From positions 682,001 to 746,000 of the forward strand of contig JARKIF010000004.1 of NCBI GenBank assembly GCA_029378245.1: a DNA stretch of 64,000 nucleotides, in the 5' to 3' direction. Both the position numbers and the translations under genes were made by a program. Below are positions 1-10,900 of this stretch, piece after piece. How positions within the stretch are numbered: position 1 is the stretch's first letter; each line of letters starts with the position of its first letter. The DNA is from Roridomyces roridus (Eukaryota; Basidiomycota; Agaricomycetes; Agaricales; Mycenaceae). Under the pieces are notes generated by a model. That model had not been told where the DNA came from, ran no database searches, and was given only the letters and a program-made list of their open reading frames with translations.

Positions 1-882
1 GGCAAATTCGACTACCAAGTAAGTCCCCAACTCGTTCGCTGTTCATGCGTTGACTTTCCCACAAGATCGGCGGTTCATACACGGCTGCCGCCGACGTCAA
101 AGTCGTCGACCGCGACCACTCCGAATCCCCCGTCGCAGGCCTGTTCAACATCTGCTACATCAACGCGTTCCAGACGCAACCCGAGGAGAAGAGCTTCTGG
201 ACGAGCAGCGCAAACAAGGACTTACTGCTGCTCACCAAGGCCGGGGCGCTCTTTGAGGACAAGGACTGGCCGGGCGAGTACTTCCTTGATACGACTACGG
301 ACGCGAAGCGGCAGCGCATTGCGACCATTTTGAATGGGTGGATTGATGACTGCGCGAGCAAGGGCTTCAATGCGATTGAGCCTGACAACCTTGATGTGCG
401 TTTCTATTCTATCCTATATTTTACGGGTGCGGTGCTGACCTTTGTGACAGACCTTCACGCGCTCCAACGGTCTCCTTACCGCGGACAACAACCTCGCGCT
501 CGCCAAGCTCTTCACCGACCACGCACACTCCCTCGGCCTGCTCGTCGCGCAGAAGAACACTGGCGACGAGCTCGGCTCGACGGGCAAGTCCGCGGCTGGC
601 TTTGATTTTGCGTTGGCGGAGGAGTGCAACGAGTATGAGGAGTGTGATTCGTACACGGATGTCTACGGTGCCAATGTGTGTTTGCTCTTGTTTAAAGTTC
701 TCAGCTCTTGCTCACCTCGAATTTGTTGATAGGTCATCGAGATCGAGTATACCGACGCCGACGACGCCTCGGCCAACTTCAAGGCAGTTTGCAAGGCGCG
801 CGGGAGCAGCATTTCTGTTATCCTCCGGGACCGTGACGTTGTAGCTAGCAGCGACAAGGCGTACCACTACGAGGAGTGCTAA
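1..882 (+). CDS. GH114-type glycoside hydrolase, 5'-truncated by window edge (copy A)
   Basis: This is the 3' part of a secreted GH114 family protein (endo-alpha-1,4-polygalactosaminidase-like TIM barrel). Exons are <1-18, 66-395, 451-675 and 733-882, with GT-AG introns of 47-57 bp. Family-type segments are FNICYINAFQTQ, then GWIDDCASKGFNAIEPDNLD, where acidic residues of the barrel lie, then LLVAQKNTG, and a cysteine-rich end (EECNEYEEC, YHYEEC). The complete paralogue at 42938-43929 has the same exon phases and the signal peptide that is cut off here. The two copies are in opposite orientation and form part of a segmental inverted duplication. Enzyme activity is known only for bacterial and Aspergillus relatives, so substrate is inferred. 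Confidence 0.85.
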
Positions 883-1019
883 GATTTCTACTTTTGTTTT
901 ATCGACTTGGTCATTTCGAGAATTTCATTGGGCACTCATCCATCATCCGTATGCTTGAGGGCAAATCTGAAAAGCGGAAACCCGAGAACGCGTTGGTAGA
1001 TTGAATCCAAGAAGCATTC

Positions 1020-1320
1020 ACAATCAAGCCCCTCGTACTTGTCGCATGAGCAGGGGTTTTGCATTCTGTTTGGTGCTTTACACGCATTTAAAGTCCCTTC
1101 ACCCTCCCAGTCACCACCACATCGTCCACGAACTGGCCCCAGCCCCGCCATCAGCTGCCTCAATCCCATCCACGGTCACAGCCATAATCCTAACAACGCT
1201 CCCGAGCTTGAATTTGAAGAGCGGCGGCGCAGCTGCAGAATACAGCTACTCACAGCGCGCCCAAAGCTCCTTGGCGTGCGTACCAACACCCTTCTCAGCC
1301 TCCACGCCTGCGGCAAGCTG
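1020..1320 (-). pseudogene. Fragment of the 3' end of the tRNA ligase gene
   Basis: Reading the minus strand, a stretch encodes VEAEKGVGTHAKELWARCE and then diverged residues matching the C-terminal cyclic-phosphodiesterase part and 3' UTR of the full tRNA ligase gene at 38800-41355. The block carrying the second catalytic His (HIT) is missing, and the frame is broken. It lies about 140 bp beyond the stop of GH114 copy A, in the tail-to-tail arrangement also seen for the complete genes, but without the F-box gene (FB14) that separates them there. It is a decayed by-product of a segmental duplication. Confidence 0.75.
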
Positions 1321-1379
1321 ATATGTGTGCGAGTCAGCCATCCGGTGACGCTGACTTGGTTTCTGTCCGCGCGCTTGGC

Positions 1380-2290
1380 GGGTGTTGGGGTGCGTTATGG
1401 GAAGAGAACGGGAGAGGGTGCAAGGATGACGAGGTACAGCGGAAGCGGCAGCGACATGGAGTGAAGAGCGGCGAGCGACGCGGAGCGGCATGGAGCTTCT
1501 CGTCCGGGGGGGCATAGACACGACATGGATAACGAGGGTGGTTTTTCTGATGGACAAGATGGTGAATTAGTCACAGCGGGAGATGGGCCCGAGGATGGAG
1601 GAGACATACCTCCGCGTCCCGCAGCAAGACCGTGGCGAGTCGTGAGGTGGAATGGCCATGGCCAGTCATACCAGGTGAGACGTCTTGGGGGCCTCGAGAT
1701 TGAAGGGCACGCACTGAAAGGACGAAGATCTCGACCCGCCTCGAGCAGGTACATATACTGTATGTACCCCAAAGTCGCCTGCAATTGACCTCAGTTTATG
1801 GGGCTGAAACGAGCAAGGAGACGCACCCTCCTCTCATTCACCCCCGCCGTCTTTTCTTCTCCAAGGCACCACAAGAGTGGCTCGTTTCCCCAGCTCCAAA
1901 GTGGGATGTGCGGCGTTCTTTAGCTACCCCGCAACGTCTATACGAGGGCAATTCCGAGTCCAGGGCTATCACTTCAGACCCTCCCGGCCTCGATCCATAG
2001 TGCGTCGCAGAGCCATCCACCGAGTAAGTAGTATCGTGCGTGCCAACATAGACTTCAGTGCAGGAGTTCTCCAGACCGGATTTCGTCCAAGTTTCGCCGG
2101 AATGGACGCGTGTCGAGTCTACAATTGCACGGCAAGAGTGCAAGGCATGCGCGATAGAGCGAGCTCCAAGGCGTGTGGCATTGGATTGCAGAAAGGAAGA
2201 AGTCGATCGCGGGTGCTATTGAAATTTCTTCTTCCGCCACTTCGGTTTGCCCACTTCTGCAGCTCCCACATTCTGCTTCTAATTGTCTTG
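1380..2290. repeat. Non-coding block duplicated in inverted orientation at 50570-52010
   Basis: No supported gene. The segment matches, with divergence, the reverse complement of about 50880-51130 and 51650-52010; the right-hand copy holds about 500 extra bases in between. Shared landmarks include the TTCTCGTCCGG tract near 1498 and the GCAACGTCTA tract near 1931. A 249-codon open frame at 1877-2626 overlaps the FB1 start out of frame and has no protein character. The block probably holds the FB1 promoter. Confidence 0.6.
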
Positions 2291-2297
2291 ACAGCTC

Positions 2298-3365
2298 ATG
2301 GTTCGCTCAGTAGCGGCGCCTGCACGCGTCGCCGACGTGGATGCCAAACACCCACTTTTGGCCGTACCGAACGAAATTCTCGCAGAAATATTCGTTCAAT
2401 CCCTCCCCTCGTACCCTTCCTGTCCACCATTGAGAGGACTTGCCTCGCCAACCAACCTGACACGGATTTGTCAAAAATGGCGAGCATTGGCTCTGGCTAC
2501 ACCGAGACTCTGGCGGGCCTTCTCCCTCGAGTCGTTGTTTCTCGAGGAGGACGCGCAAATTGCGGCCTTGGAGACTTGGCTGGACAGGTCGGGAACTTGT
2601 CCGCTCTCAATCCAGATAAGGATTGACCCAGGGGACGCTGATTTGTTGGACGGGTGCTTGGAAGTAATTGTACTTCACCAAGAACGTTGGGAGCATGTAG
2701 ACTTTGTCCTCACGGACAAGCAGACGGACTTCATCAAGGGGCCGATGCCGCTGCTTCAAAGCTTTACCCTCAGGATTGATGATACCCTCATACATTACCC
2801 TCCGGCGGAATGCAGCGACTTTCCTCACCTTCGCACCGTTTCGCTCCGCAACGTTCCAATTCTCGACGATTGGCTACCGTGGACGCAACTAACGACCGTC
2901 AAGATTGACTGTACACCCTCACACGTCTGCATTTTCATCCTCCAAGAGGCAGTAAACCTGGTCCACCTGTACCTCATCGACTGGTCGACAATTCTCATCA
3001 TGGACTCGGACGATTTCGTCATCGAACTCCCCCATCTTGAGACCCTCGTTGTGGAAAACATGAGCGGTCTCAATGGTCCCCTCTTCACCGGCCCTCTCCA
3101 TCTTTTCATCGCCCCCGTACTCCAGACCCTCCAGGTGTCCTGCGTTCTCCTCGGCGAAGAGGACCCAATCGGTGAACTCGAATACTTCCTCACGCGGTCC
3201 AAATGCACGCCGAAAATCCTCATCACTGGGAAACGACAATTCTCGAAGCGCTGGTTTCGCGCTGCGTTCCCGACGGTTCCGAGCCTGGCATTCAACTCGC
3301 GGTATGATTGGGATCAGAGGCAGAAGGGTGACGAGGAAGATTCGGGGGGTTCTGAGGCAGAATAG
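2298..3365 (+). CDS. F-box-like protein FB1 (no N-terminal coiled coil)
   Basis: Single-exon frame of 355 residues. An F-box-like domain spans about residues 18-75 (LLAVPNEILAEIF... then ICQKWRALALATPRLW), followed by a leucine-rich tail with the family markers LDRSGTCPLSIQI, KGPMPLLQSFTL and TRSKCTPKILITG. It lacks the coiled coil found in most of the other copies and ends with an acidic tail (EEDSGGSEAE). The F-box should contact Skp1 in an SCF ubiquitin ligase and the tail should bind the substrate; the substrate is unknown. FB18 (49776-50569, minus strand) is its inverted, broken duplicate. The ATG at 2298 is the first in frame before the domain. Confidence 0.85.
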   Translation: MVRSVAAPARVADVDAKHPLLAVPNEILAEIFVQSLPSYPSCPPLRGLASPTNLTRICQKWRALALATPRLWRAFSLESLFLEEDAQIAALETWLDRSGTCPLSIQIRIDPGDADLLDGCLEVIVLHQERWEHVDFVLTDKQTDFIKGPMPLLQSFTLRIDDTLIHYPPAECSDFPHLRTVSLRNVPILDDWLPWTQLTTVKIDCTPSHVCIFILQEAVNLVHLYLIDWSTILIMDSDDFVIELPHLETLVVENMSGLNGPLFTGPLHLFIAPVLQTLQVSCVLLGEEDPIGELEYFLTRSKCTPKILITGKRQFSKRWFRAAFPTVPSLAFNSRYDWDQRQKGDEEDSGGSEAE

Positions 3366-3621
3366 AAGTGCGAGTCCTGGCCTTTCTCTCAGTATGTCTC
3401 GTTCTCCCATAGATCATATTCTCACTGACTCTCCTGCAGCTGCTTGCGTCGGTAGATTTCCGAGTCTGATTAGTATGAATAAAATGAATTGCTGCTGGTG
3501 GAACATGAGTGAAGAGTGGACAATAGAAAACAGTACAAACGGGTTTGACATGTGCATCGACGCGTTCTTGTGCGCTTTTCACACGACATTGAGGTATTTT
3601 TCCTCGGCCTCCAATGATCCC

Positions 3622-3784
3622 ATGTTTTGTATGCAACTGTGTACGGCGCATCAAGCCTTCTTGGTTCTTGACCGTCACCATCGACGGGTTACACGTACGA
3701 GAGACAAGGGAACGAGATTGAAAGCGGTATGTCCTACTTGGAGAACACCTTTCATATCCCTTACTTTCGTTGTGCCACCCAGCC
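3622..3784 (+). promoter_or_regulatory. Conserved 5' leader of FB2: leader exon, uORF, 5'-UTR intron
   Basis: Leader exon with the family signature TTTGTATGCAACTGTGT; the 5'-UTR intron is 3727-3782 (GTATGT...CAG, 56 bp) and ends 2 nt before the ATG. A uORF from ATG 3622 or 3631 (MQLCTAHQAFLVLDRHH...) runs open to the splice site and, once spliced, stops at TGA 3786-3788, overlapping the F-box ATG at 3785. The transcript structure is inferred from splice consensus and paralogue conservation. Confidence 0.6.
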
Positions 3785-4744
3785 ATGAATGACCATTCCG
3801 AAGTTGCTCGAGCGGCAGATCGTGCTCGTATCGGCGCCATAGACGCGGAGATTAGCGAGCTCGAACAACGGCTTTGCGTGCTGCAGATGGAGCGGGAATC
3901 TTGTCAGCAACAACTGGACGCGATTCGCGCACTTCAGTTAGAGCGGGAAACCTTCCAGCAGCGACTGGACGCGTACAAATACCCGGTCCTCACACTTCCC
4001 AACGAAATCACATCCGAAATCTTCGTCGTTTTCCTTCCACCATATCCCGACTGTCCACCATTGCGGGGACTTTATTCGCCGACTACCCTCACGCATATTT
4101 GCTCCAGGTGGCGGGAGATTGCCTTGGCTACCGAACGGTGGCAGCATGTACGCCTAGAACTCCAAGCCGAGGAGGTGGCTCTCATCGAAGGCCCGATGCC
4201 GCTCCTCGAAAGCCTGTATCTTGCAGTTGACGAGTGGGATTACATACACCCCGCTGCAAGCGCCAGTGGCTTTCCCCGGCTGCGATCAGTTTCGCTCGAC
4301 GACGCAGATCATGGGAATTGGTTACCTCTATCCCAACTGACAACACTGGCATTGCAGGAAGTGTACGAAATGGATTACCTTCCCCTTCTGCGAGACGCGG
4401 TGAACTTAGTTCATCTGCATTTAATCTACTGCATTCCCCCCAAATCCGGACACACCTTTACCCGGCTGGAAACCCTCGTCGTGGTGGATGATGCTTTAGG
4501 CGGCCTCCAAACACCACTCCATATGTTTACCCTTCCCGTGCTTCGTGGTCTTCAGTGGTCATTGACAGGTGGAGCTTTGGGCCGGGACCACATCAACTCA
4601 GTCACTTCCCTTATCTCGCGCTCCGGATGCAAACTACAACAAGTCCTCTTCACTGGGAAAACCGAGGTGTCGGAACAGTCGCTGCGTGCTGCCTTCCCCT
4701 CCGTTCCAAAAGTCACTCTCGATATTGAATATGATTCCCAGTGA
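3785..4744 (+). CDS. F-box-like protein FB2, internally deleted, 3' end supplied by a MITE
   Basis: Frame of 319 residues. Coiled coil at about residues 10-60, longer than in paralogues because the QLERE... repeat is partly duplicated; F-box at about 63-115 (LTLPNEITSEIFVVFLPPYP). Directly after ICSRWREIALATE the sequence jumps to RWQHVRLELQ, so the usual segment of about 80 residues holding the LDRSGSCPLSI motif is missing in frame. The last codons and stop (DSQ, TGA) come from the insert at 4737-4991; the usual ending WYSE...FKNGLGL is cut off beyond it. Protein function is therefore doubtful, though the frame is open. Confidence 0.7.
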   Translation: MNDHSEVARAADRARIGAIDAEISELEQRLCVLQMERESCQQQLDAIRALQLERETFQQRLDAYKYPVLTLPNEITSEIFVVFLPPYPDCPPLRGLYSPTTLTHICSRWREIALATERWQHVRLELQAEEVALIEGPMPLLESLYLAVDEWDYIHPAASASGFPRLRSVSLDDADHGNWLPLSQLTTLALQEVYEMDYLPLLRDAVNLVHLHLIYCIPPKSGHTFTRLETLVVVDDALGGLQTPLHMFTLPVLRGLQWSLTGGALGRDHINSVTSLISRSGCKLQQVLFTGKTEVSEQSLRAAFPSVPKVTLDIEYDSQ

Positions 4745-4991
4745 GAAAGCCGTCTCGGGATATCTTGGGATATCTCGGGATATCTTGACAGACTGCCATT
4801 TTCCTCTTGGATTTTCTTGAGGCATCTTGCCGCTGCGCAAATTTGATCACATTTTCGAGCATTTTTGACACATTCTAAGAATCCAAGATATACTGCCAGA
4901 TTCATAGCGCCGTGTCTCGGGGGGTCTCGGGATATCTTGGAATTTGACCCAAGATATACCAAGATATCCCGAGACGGCTTTCTCACTGGGT
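4737..4991. mobile_element. MITE-like element, 255 bp, with 32-bp perfect terminal inverted repeats
   Basis: The ends are perfect inverted repeats of 32 bp beginning CCCAGTGAGAAAGCCGTCTC. The element is flanked by an 8-bp direct duplication ATATGATT (4729-4736 and 4992-4999), or 9 bp with one mismatch. That fits a non-autonomous hAT or Mutator-like element. Removing it joins GATATTGAAT to ATGATTGGTACTCC, the continuation seen in the paralogue FB16. No coding capacity. Inside, the GGGATATCTTGG motif recurs near both ends. Confidence 0.85.
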
Positions 4992-5071
4992 ATATGATTG
5001 GTACTCCGAGGAGAGCAGGGGATTCGAGAACGGACTCGAGATATGATCCCGACAGCGATTTGGATAAAATT

Positions 5072-5135
5072 CCTGTATGTGTCTTTGATTTTCTTTGATT
5101 TATTCCTGAGCCTTTTTTTCACCCGCGTTCCAGAC
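5072..5135 (+). other. Probable 3'-UTR intron of the F-box family
   Basis: About 35 nt after the ancestral FB2 stop the sequence has GTATGTGTCTTTG..., a CTGA-containing pyrimidine stretch, and GCGTTCCAG. The same donor/acceptor pair follows FB7 (about 18413-18461), FB16 and others. Conservation between paralogues supports a 3'-UTR intron. Not confirmed by transcripts. Confidence 0.4.
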
Positions 5136-5521
5136 TTCTCCACGTTCCGACCGAAGCTACGTTCAGCGAATAAAACGAATTCACCGAGGCTTGTGCAGTT
5201 GAAAAAACCTTTGTCATTCATGTGGCACAGTTTCCTGCCTCGTACCTTTTGTATAAGTAATGATCTTACAAGTATCTCTGCCCTTCTACCGTCTCTGGTG
5301 TGAACAATCAAGTTTGCACAAAATGTACTGGGTCAATCCGACTCAACATCGTGCTTTGTATGCAACTGTGTGCGGCGCATCAAAAACCTTCTTTGATTCT
5401 TGACCACCATCATCGCGTATCGACTTGACAATTGCAAAACGGTGTGCACCGAATTTAAAACGGTATGTCCTGTCTTGAGAACGCGTTTCATATCCCTTAC
5501 TTTTCGTTGTGCCACTCAGCC

Positions 5522-6574
5522 ATGAATGACTATTCCAAGGCCGCTCGAGCAGCAGATCGCGTGCGTATCGTCGAGCTAGACGCGGAGATTCAAGAGCTCC
5601 AAGCACGTATTCGGCTGCTGCAGCTGGAGCGGTACCCCTGTCAGCAACGACTGGACGCGCACAGATACCCGGTCCTCGCACTTCCCAACGAAATTGTCGG
5701 CGAAATATTCGTCCATTTCCTTCCACTCTATCCCGACACTCCTCCATTGACCGGAATCTATTCACCGACTACCCTCACACATATTTGCTCCCAGTGGCGG
5801 GAGATTGCATTGGCTACCCCAAAGCTCTGGTGAGCCCTGTGCATCAGTTGCGACGTAGATGATCGGGATGAAAAGCTTCAGGTCATTCAGGCTTGGCTGG
5901 ACAGGTCGGGGACCTGTCCACTTTCGATACAACTGGAGCGTGATTTCCCGGTTAAACATCTCGGGGCAACTCTTCTGCACCAGGAGCGTCGGCAGCATGC
6001 ACAACTGGCTCTTGCGGACACGCAGATGGCCCTACTGCAAGGCCCGATGCCGCTTCTTGAAAGCCTGTCTCTCGCCGTTGACCTTTTCCAGTACACACAT
6101 CCCACTACAACTGCTAGTGACTTCCCTCGGCTGCGAGCAGTTACGCTCGACGACGCAGATCATGGGAACTGGCCACCTCTATCCCAATTAACAACTCTGA
6201 CGTTACACGGGGTGTACGAAATCAATTATCTTCCCCTTCTCCAAGATGCGGTGAACTTGGTCGATCTGCATCTAATACACTGTGTTCCACCCAAATCCGG
6301 ACACACCCTTACCCGGCTGGAAACCCTCGTCGTGGTGGATTATTCAGGCCGCCGCCAAACAGTCGATATGTTCACCCTTCCCTTGCTTCGTAGCCTTCAG
6401 TGGTCAGGCGGACACTTTGATCAGGACCACGTCAGCTCCGTCGTAGACCTCATCTCGCGCTCCGGATGCCAACTGCAGCAAGTCCTCTTCGCTGGGATAT
6501 TTGATGACTCGGAAGAGTCGCTTCGTGCGGCCTTGCCCTCCGTCCCGACGGTCACTTTCGGTAGTGCACAATGA
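5522..6574 (+). pseudogene. F-box-like protein FB3, one in-frame nonsense codon
   Basis: The frame ATG 5522 to TGA 6574 is open for 350 codons except for TGA at 5831-5833, where paralogues have CGA (tryptophan-arginine-alanine after TPKLW). A single C-to-T change therefore separates it from an intact gene. Coiled coil about residues 10-45, F-box about 48-104, leucine-rich tail afterwards. Its closest relative is FB16 on the opposite strand (both have RLLQLERYPCQQRLDA and LPNEIVGEIF). Leader exon near 5355-5462, with the uATG at 5360; 5'-UTR intron 5463-5519. The uORF here stops early. Confidence 0.8.
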
Positions 6575-6599
6575 TATAAGAGAATTTTTACTGCCCAGC

Positions 6600-7090
6600 A
6601 TCGTCTTTTGTACGCTCCTCTGTTTATGTGTAACAATATCTTCCATTCATGCGCTCGCACAGAGTCGTCCCCGGACATCATTGACAGGTTCGCACCCGAG
6701 CAAGAGTAGGATGGGCGCCTCGGCTTTGAACCGCTGTTTCTTTTGCGTAGAATCGGCTTGAGAATCTTGAAACTTTCCTCAAACTTCCCTTCCCTTGTGT
6801 GTTCCAATGACGCCGCCTTTGTTAATGAATTATTGACCTGCTAGTTTGATTGAAAAGTTCGTGTATCGCTGAGGCGGAAGAGAAGCGAGTCTCATTGTGA
6901 ACGGCGATGACCATGTCTTAGGGTATTTTCCCTCACACCTCGCGGCCCCTCACTTAAGGCTTTTATCTAAGTCCAAGAAATTAATCGGCTTATCCATGCG
7001 TCTGTGGATTCTGGAAAATATTCATGGGACGATTCGAGTCGCGCCACACCCAGACACTTCTCAGAGGCTACTCTCCAAATGAACCGCGGC
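6600..7090. repeat. Intergenic block with an inverted copy at about 32200-32540
   Basis: No gene supported. The sequence around GGGTATTTTCCCTC (about 6920) and the GAGGCGGAAG...GAAGCGA tract (about 6870) recur as reverse complements near 32340 and 32390. In both places the block lies directly upstream of an F-box leader (FB4 left, FB12 right), so promoter and upstream DNA were duplicated with the genes. Confidence 0.55.
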
Positions 7091-7094
7091 CAGG

Positions 7095-7666
7095 TTTGTA
7101 TGCAACTGTGTGCACCCGTTGCCACCCGATCAAACCCTCTTGATTCTTGACCGTCACCATCGAATTCCCGGACTGGGGTACACGACAGAGAAAGGCACAG
7201 ATTTGGAAGCGGTATGTCCTGTCTATCCCGACTGTCCGCCATCATTGTGGGGACCCGATTCGCCGACTACCCTCACACATATTTGCTCCCAATGGCGGGA
7301 GTTATCATTGGCTACCCCGAAGCTCTGGCGAGCCCTGTCCATCAGTCGCGACGTAGCTATAGATGGTCGGGACGGAAAACTTCAGGTCATTCAGGCTTGG
7401 CTGCACAGGTCGGGGTCTTGTCCACTTTCGATACAACTCGAGCGTGACTGCCCGGACAAATATCTCAAGGCAACTCTTCAGCACCGGGAGCGTTGGCAGC
7501 ACGCACAATTGGCTCTTGCGGCCACGCAGATGGTCCTACTCGAAGAGCCGATGCCGCTTCTTGAAATACTGTCTCTTGCCGTGGACCGCTTCTACTACCC
7601 ACATCCCACTACAACTGCTGGTGAATTCCCTCGGCTGCGAGCAGTTACGCTCGACGACGCAGATCA
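7095..7666 (+). pseudogene. F-box-like FB4, 5' half: leader fused to mid-gene, then cut by Copia
   Basis: The leader signature (TATGCAACTGTGTG at about 7099) and the 5'-UTR intron donor GTATGTCC at about 7213 are present. The sequence then jumps straight to TATCCCGACTGTCCGCC, which codes the middle of the F-box. The ATG, coiled coil and half of the F-box are deleted. Downstream the frame gives LTHICSQWRELSLATPKLW, LHRSGSCPLSIQLE and PMPLLEILSLAVD, and is interrupted at 7666 by a Copia element. The gene resumes at 12704. Confidence 0.8.
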
Positions 7667-7917
7667 TGTAGAAATATATCTGTAGCAGCTTTGGTATGCA
7701 GATGGATGGGAACACTTAGTTACATTAGGGTAAGAACGCTGGGGCTTTTATACCCAGCGGTACAATGACGTATGTACATACTACGTAGTTGGAATGAGGC
7801 TCGGGGATGCCTCGGTCTCCCCTCGGGCAGGGTTCGGGCATCGGCCAGCAGGTTGAACCCGAGCTCTACGTCATGCTATGCGTTAGCCTCGGGTTCGGTT
7901 TGCTCTCAACTCCAACA
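7667..7917 (-). repeat. 3' LTR of the Copia element
   Basis: 251 bp, TGTAGAAATATATCTG...CTCCAACA on the + strand. Identical in length to the other LTR, with a single G/T difference near the right end (about position 7893 here). Confidence 0.95.
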
Positions 7918-7924
7918 CTCCCCC

Positions 7925-10900
7925 TCAAACCGAAATCAGTCCTAACGATTGGACTAGCGGTTTGAACTTGAACGAAGCGAGTGCCTTGGTGAAAATATCC
8001 GCTGTCATTTCCGCAGTCGGACAATAGATGACGTCGAGAGTCCCGTTCTCAATCTGCTCGCGAATAAAATGGTAGCGTATATCGATGTGCTTGGTTCGAG
8101 CGTGAAATTGACCAAGTTCCGCATGCGCGAGAGCAATTGCTGACTGGTTGTCGTTGTAAATCCAAAATGGTATGTTGATAGGTCTAAAGAGTTCTGCGAG
8201 AAAATATCTGAACCAAATTGCCTCCTTCGCCGTGTATGTGATGGCAATGTATTCGGCCTCCGTCGTGGAGAGCGAAACAATCTCTTGCTGTTTAGATGAC
8301 CAAGATACGGCAGCGCCGTTCAAAACAAAAGCATATCCCGAAATCGCCTTGCGGTTCTCCATTGACATCCCGTCGGCGTCGGCATAAATATCCAACCCAA
8401 GTGTTGAATCAGAAGCACTGTATCTGAGTGCAAGGGTTCGAGTTCCCTTCAAATATTGTAGTACACGCTTGGCTGCATTCCAATGAGGTAGGCCAGGATT
8501 GTCCACAAATTTCGATAAGACGCAGACTGCAAATGCAAGATCTGGTCTAGTGGCGGTTGATAACCAAACGAGTCCCCCAACAAGCTCGCGGTATGGAATG
8601 TTGCGCACGTCCGCGGCGGTTATGGAGTCGGCAGGACACTGATCTCGGCTGAGTTGAACTGTTGGATCGAGAGGGACGGAGACGGTCTTGCAGTCCGTCA
8701 TATTGAATTTCGCCAGCAACGAATCAATGTAGGTTGTCTGCGACAATTCCAATATTCCCCTCTCACGGTTGCGTTTGACTTCCATCCCTAGAAGCCAACT
8801 AATCGGTCCGAGCATTGTGATCTTGAACATCTCGGAGATCTTGTGTTGAATTTCATCGATGAACGCTGGAGAGTTTCCCGTAATTGTGCTGTCGTCGATG
8901 TGAATGGCCAGGAGTGCAATATCATCTACTCTGACGGCTCGATAGACAGCGTGATCTGAATGCAAAGGGTAAGTTCCCAGGGTTGCGAGAGAACTCGTAA
9001 GTTTCTCGTACCATTTGCGGCTTGACTGTTTGAGTCCATAAATTGTACGTTGAAGCCGAATAACTTGATCCGAGTTGCCGTTGGAATAGTGAGGTGCTTG
9101 TTCCATATAGATTTCTTCGTCCGGGCTGAATTCGCCGTTTAAGAACGCCGCCGAGAAATCAAATACTTTGATATCCCAGTTGTAACGCGCGGCTATTGCG
9201 AGAATCGTGCGGAGTGATGCCAATTTGGCTGTCGGTGAGAATGTTTCGAAATAATCTACGCCAGGGACTTGAGTGAACCCACGGGCGACGAGTCGAGCCT
9301 TGTATTTGTCGATTTCGCCGTTGGCTTTGCGTTTGATCCGTAAAGCCCATTTGGATCCGACCACGTTCCGATCAGCCGGACGTGTGACTAAGCCGTCACC
9401 AAACGTGCCTGTCCTCTTCATCGCCTCCATCTCCGCGTCCATTGCGGCCTTGAACTCCGGCCAATCGTCTCGCTTCATCGCCTCTTCTACCGTGGGCGAG
9501 TCCGACATGCTCCCCACTCCGACATACGCGAATGCCGGTCCTATTTCGTCCAGTAACGAGTCTTCCGTGGCTGCCAGGTGTGCGGCCGTGCGTCGTGTCC
9601 TGGTGCCTTCCACAATGTTCTTTGGGTCGATATCACCACAAATATCGCGCGGAGCGATTGTCTTCGGCCTTTCTGGTGTACTTGGGGGTGTCGAGAGTGG
9701 AGATTCAATTGGAGGAACGGGATTGGGGTCTACAACTTGAGGTGCGTGCTGAATGCTCTGTGACTCCTTCCTTTGCTCATTCTCTCCATTCTCCCCCTCA
9801 TTCAGCACTCGGTACAACTCGCCTCCGCTTCGTTTCACTTCTGGAAACCTCACACTGCGCTCTACGCGAATGGCGCGTGTGTCTGGGTAGTAGATCCGGT
9901 GGCCGTCGATGCTACCCGGGTCAAAACCCAGCCATCGTCCGTCCCGCGATCTTCCGTCGAGCTTGCTCTTGTCGTCTACGTGTACGGCGACGTGGCAGCC
10001 CCATTCGTGGATGTGGAGGTCGGGCCTCTTCTTGTGGAATACCTCGTAAGGTGTGAGTCCGCCGAGAATCCGTGTCGAGGTACGATTCTTCAGCCAGACT
10101 GCATGCTTGAGTGCTTCTCCCCATAGGTTCTTCGGCAGTTCTGCTCCGTGCAGCATCGCCCGCACCTTCTCGAGAAGCGTGCGGTTCACTCGTTCGGCAA
10201 TTCCATTGTGCTCGGGAGTATCGTGGACGGTGTACCGTCTTCGGATTCCCTTCTTGGCCAAATACTCGTCGAATTCTCCGTTCTTGTATTCGCCACCGTT
10301 ATCTGAATGCAATATCTTCACATTGATTCCATGCTCCTTCTCCCATCGTGCGTCCACATCTTGGAATGCATTGAAAGTCTCGCCCTTTGAGTGCATGAGG
10401 ACGACGACGGTGTAGCGCGATGCATCGTCCGTGAACGAGGAATAGTACTGCTTCTTCTGGGGTGTTGCGAGTGGCGCTGGTCCCCACACGTCGGTGTGAA
10501 CTTCGTCGCCAACCTTGGTCGCTATCTCGCGTGGAGTAGCCTTCGATATCACCTTGCGAGTCATCTTGCCGTGCAAGCATGACTTGCATTCCTCCGTAGA
10601 GGTACGTATCGTCTCATCTAATTCAATTCCATTGACGTTCTTGACTAGATTCTTCGCCGCTTCAATGGGTATGTGTCCCATAAGTCGGTGTAACTCGTCC
10701 GCGGTCGTGACCAACGGACCAATGTCCGCGAGATTTGCTTCTCTCGTGGCTGTTGCTGTATTGACTGCGTACAGTCCGTGCGTTCGTGGGATTGCTCCAA
10801 GTCGTCGGTGTTGAGGGTCATAAATGCGGCACTCCGCGTCTCGGAATTGGACCGCGTAGCCCGCCTTGGTGATGCACCCAATCGAAATTAGTGTGACACC

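Noticed and set aside
1877..2626. 249-codon open frame on +
   Set aside because: It overlaps the FB1 start in another frame, is rich in Arg/Ser as shadow frames of F-box DNA are, and the right-hand duplicate keeps FB1-type coding but not this frame.
7100..7300. Leader-F-box fusion protein in FB4
   Set aside because: The fusion frame does not start at an ATG, and the gene is truncated and split; best seen as a deletion product.
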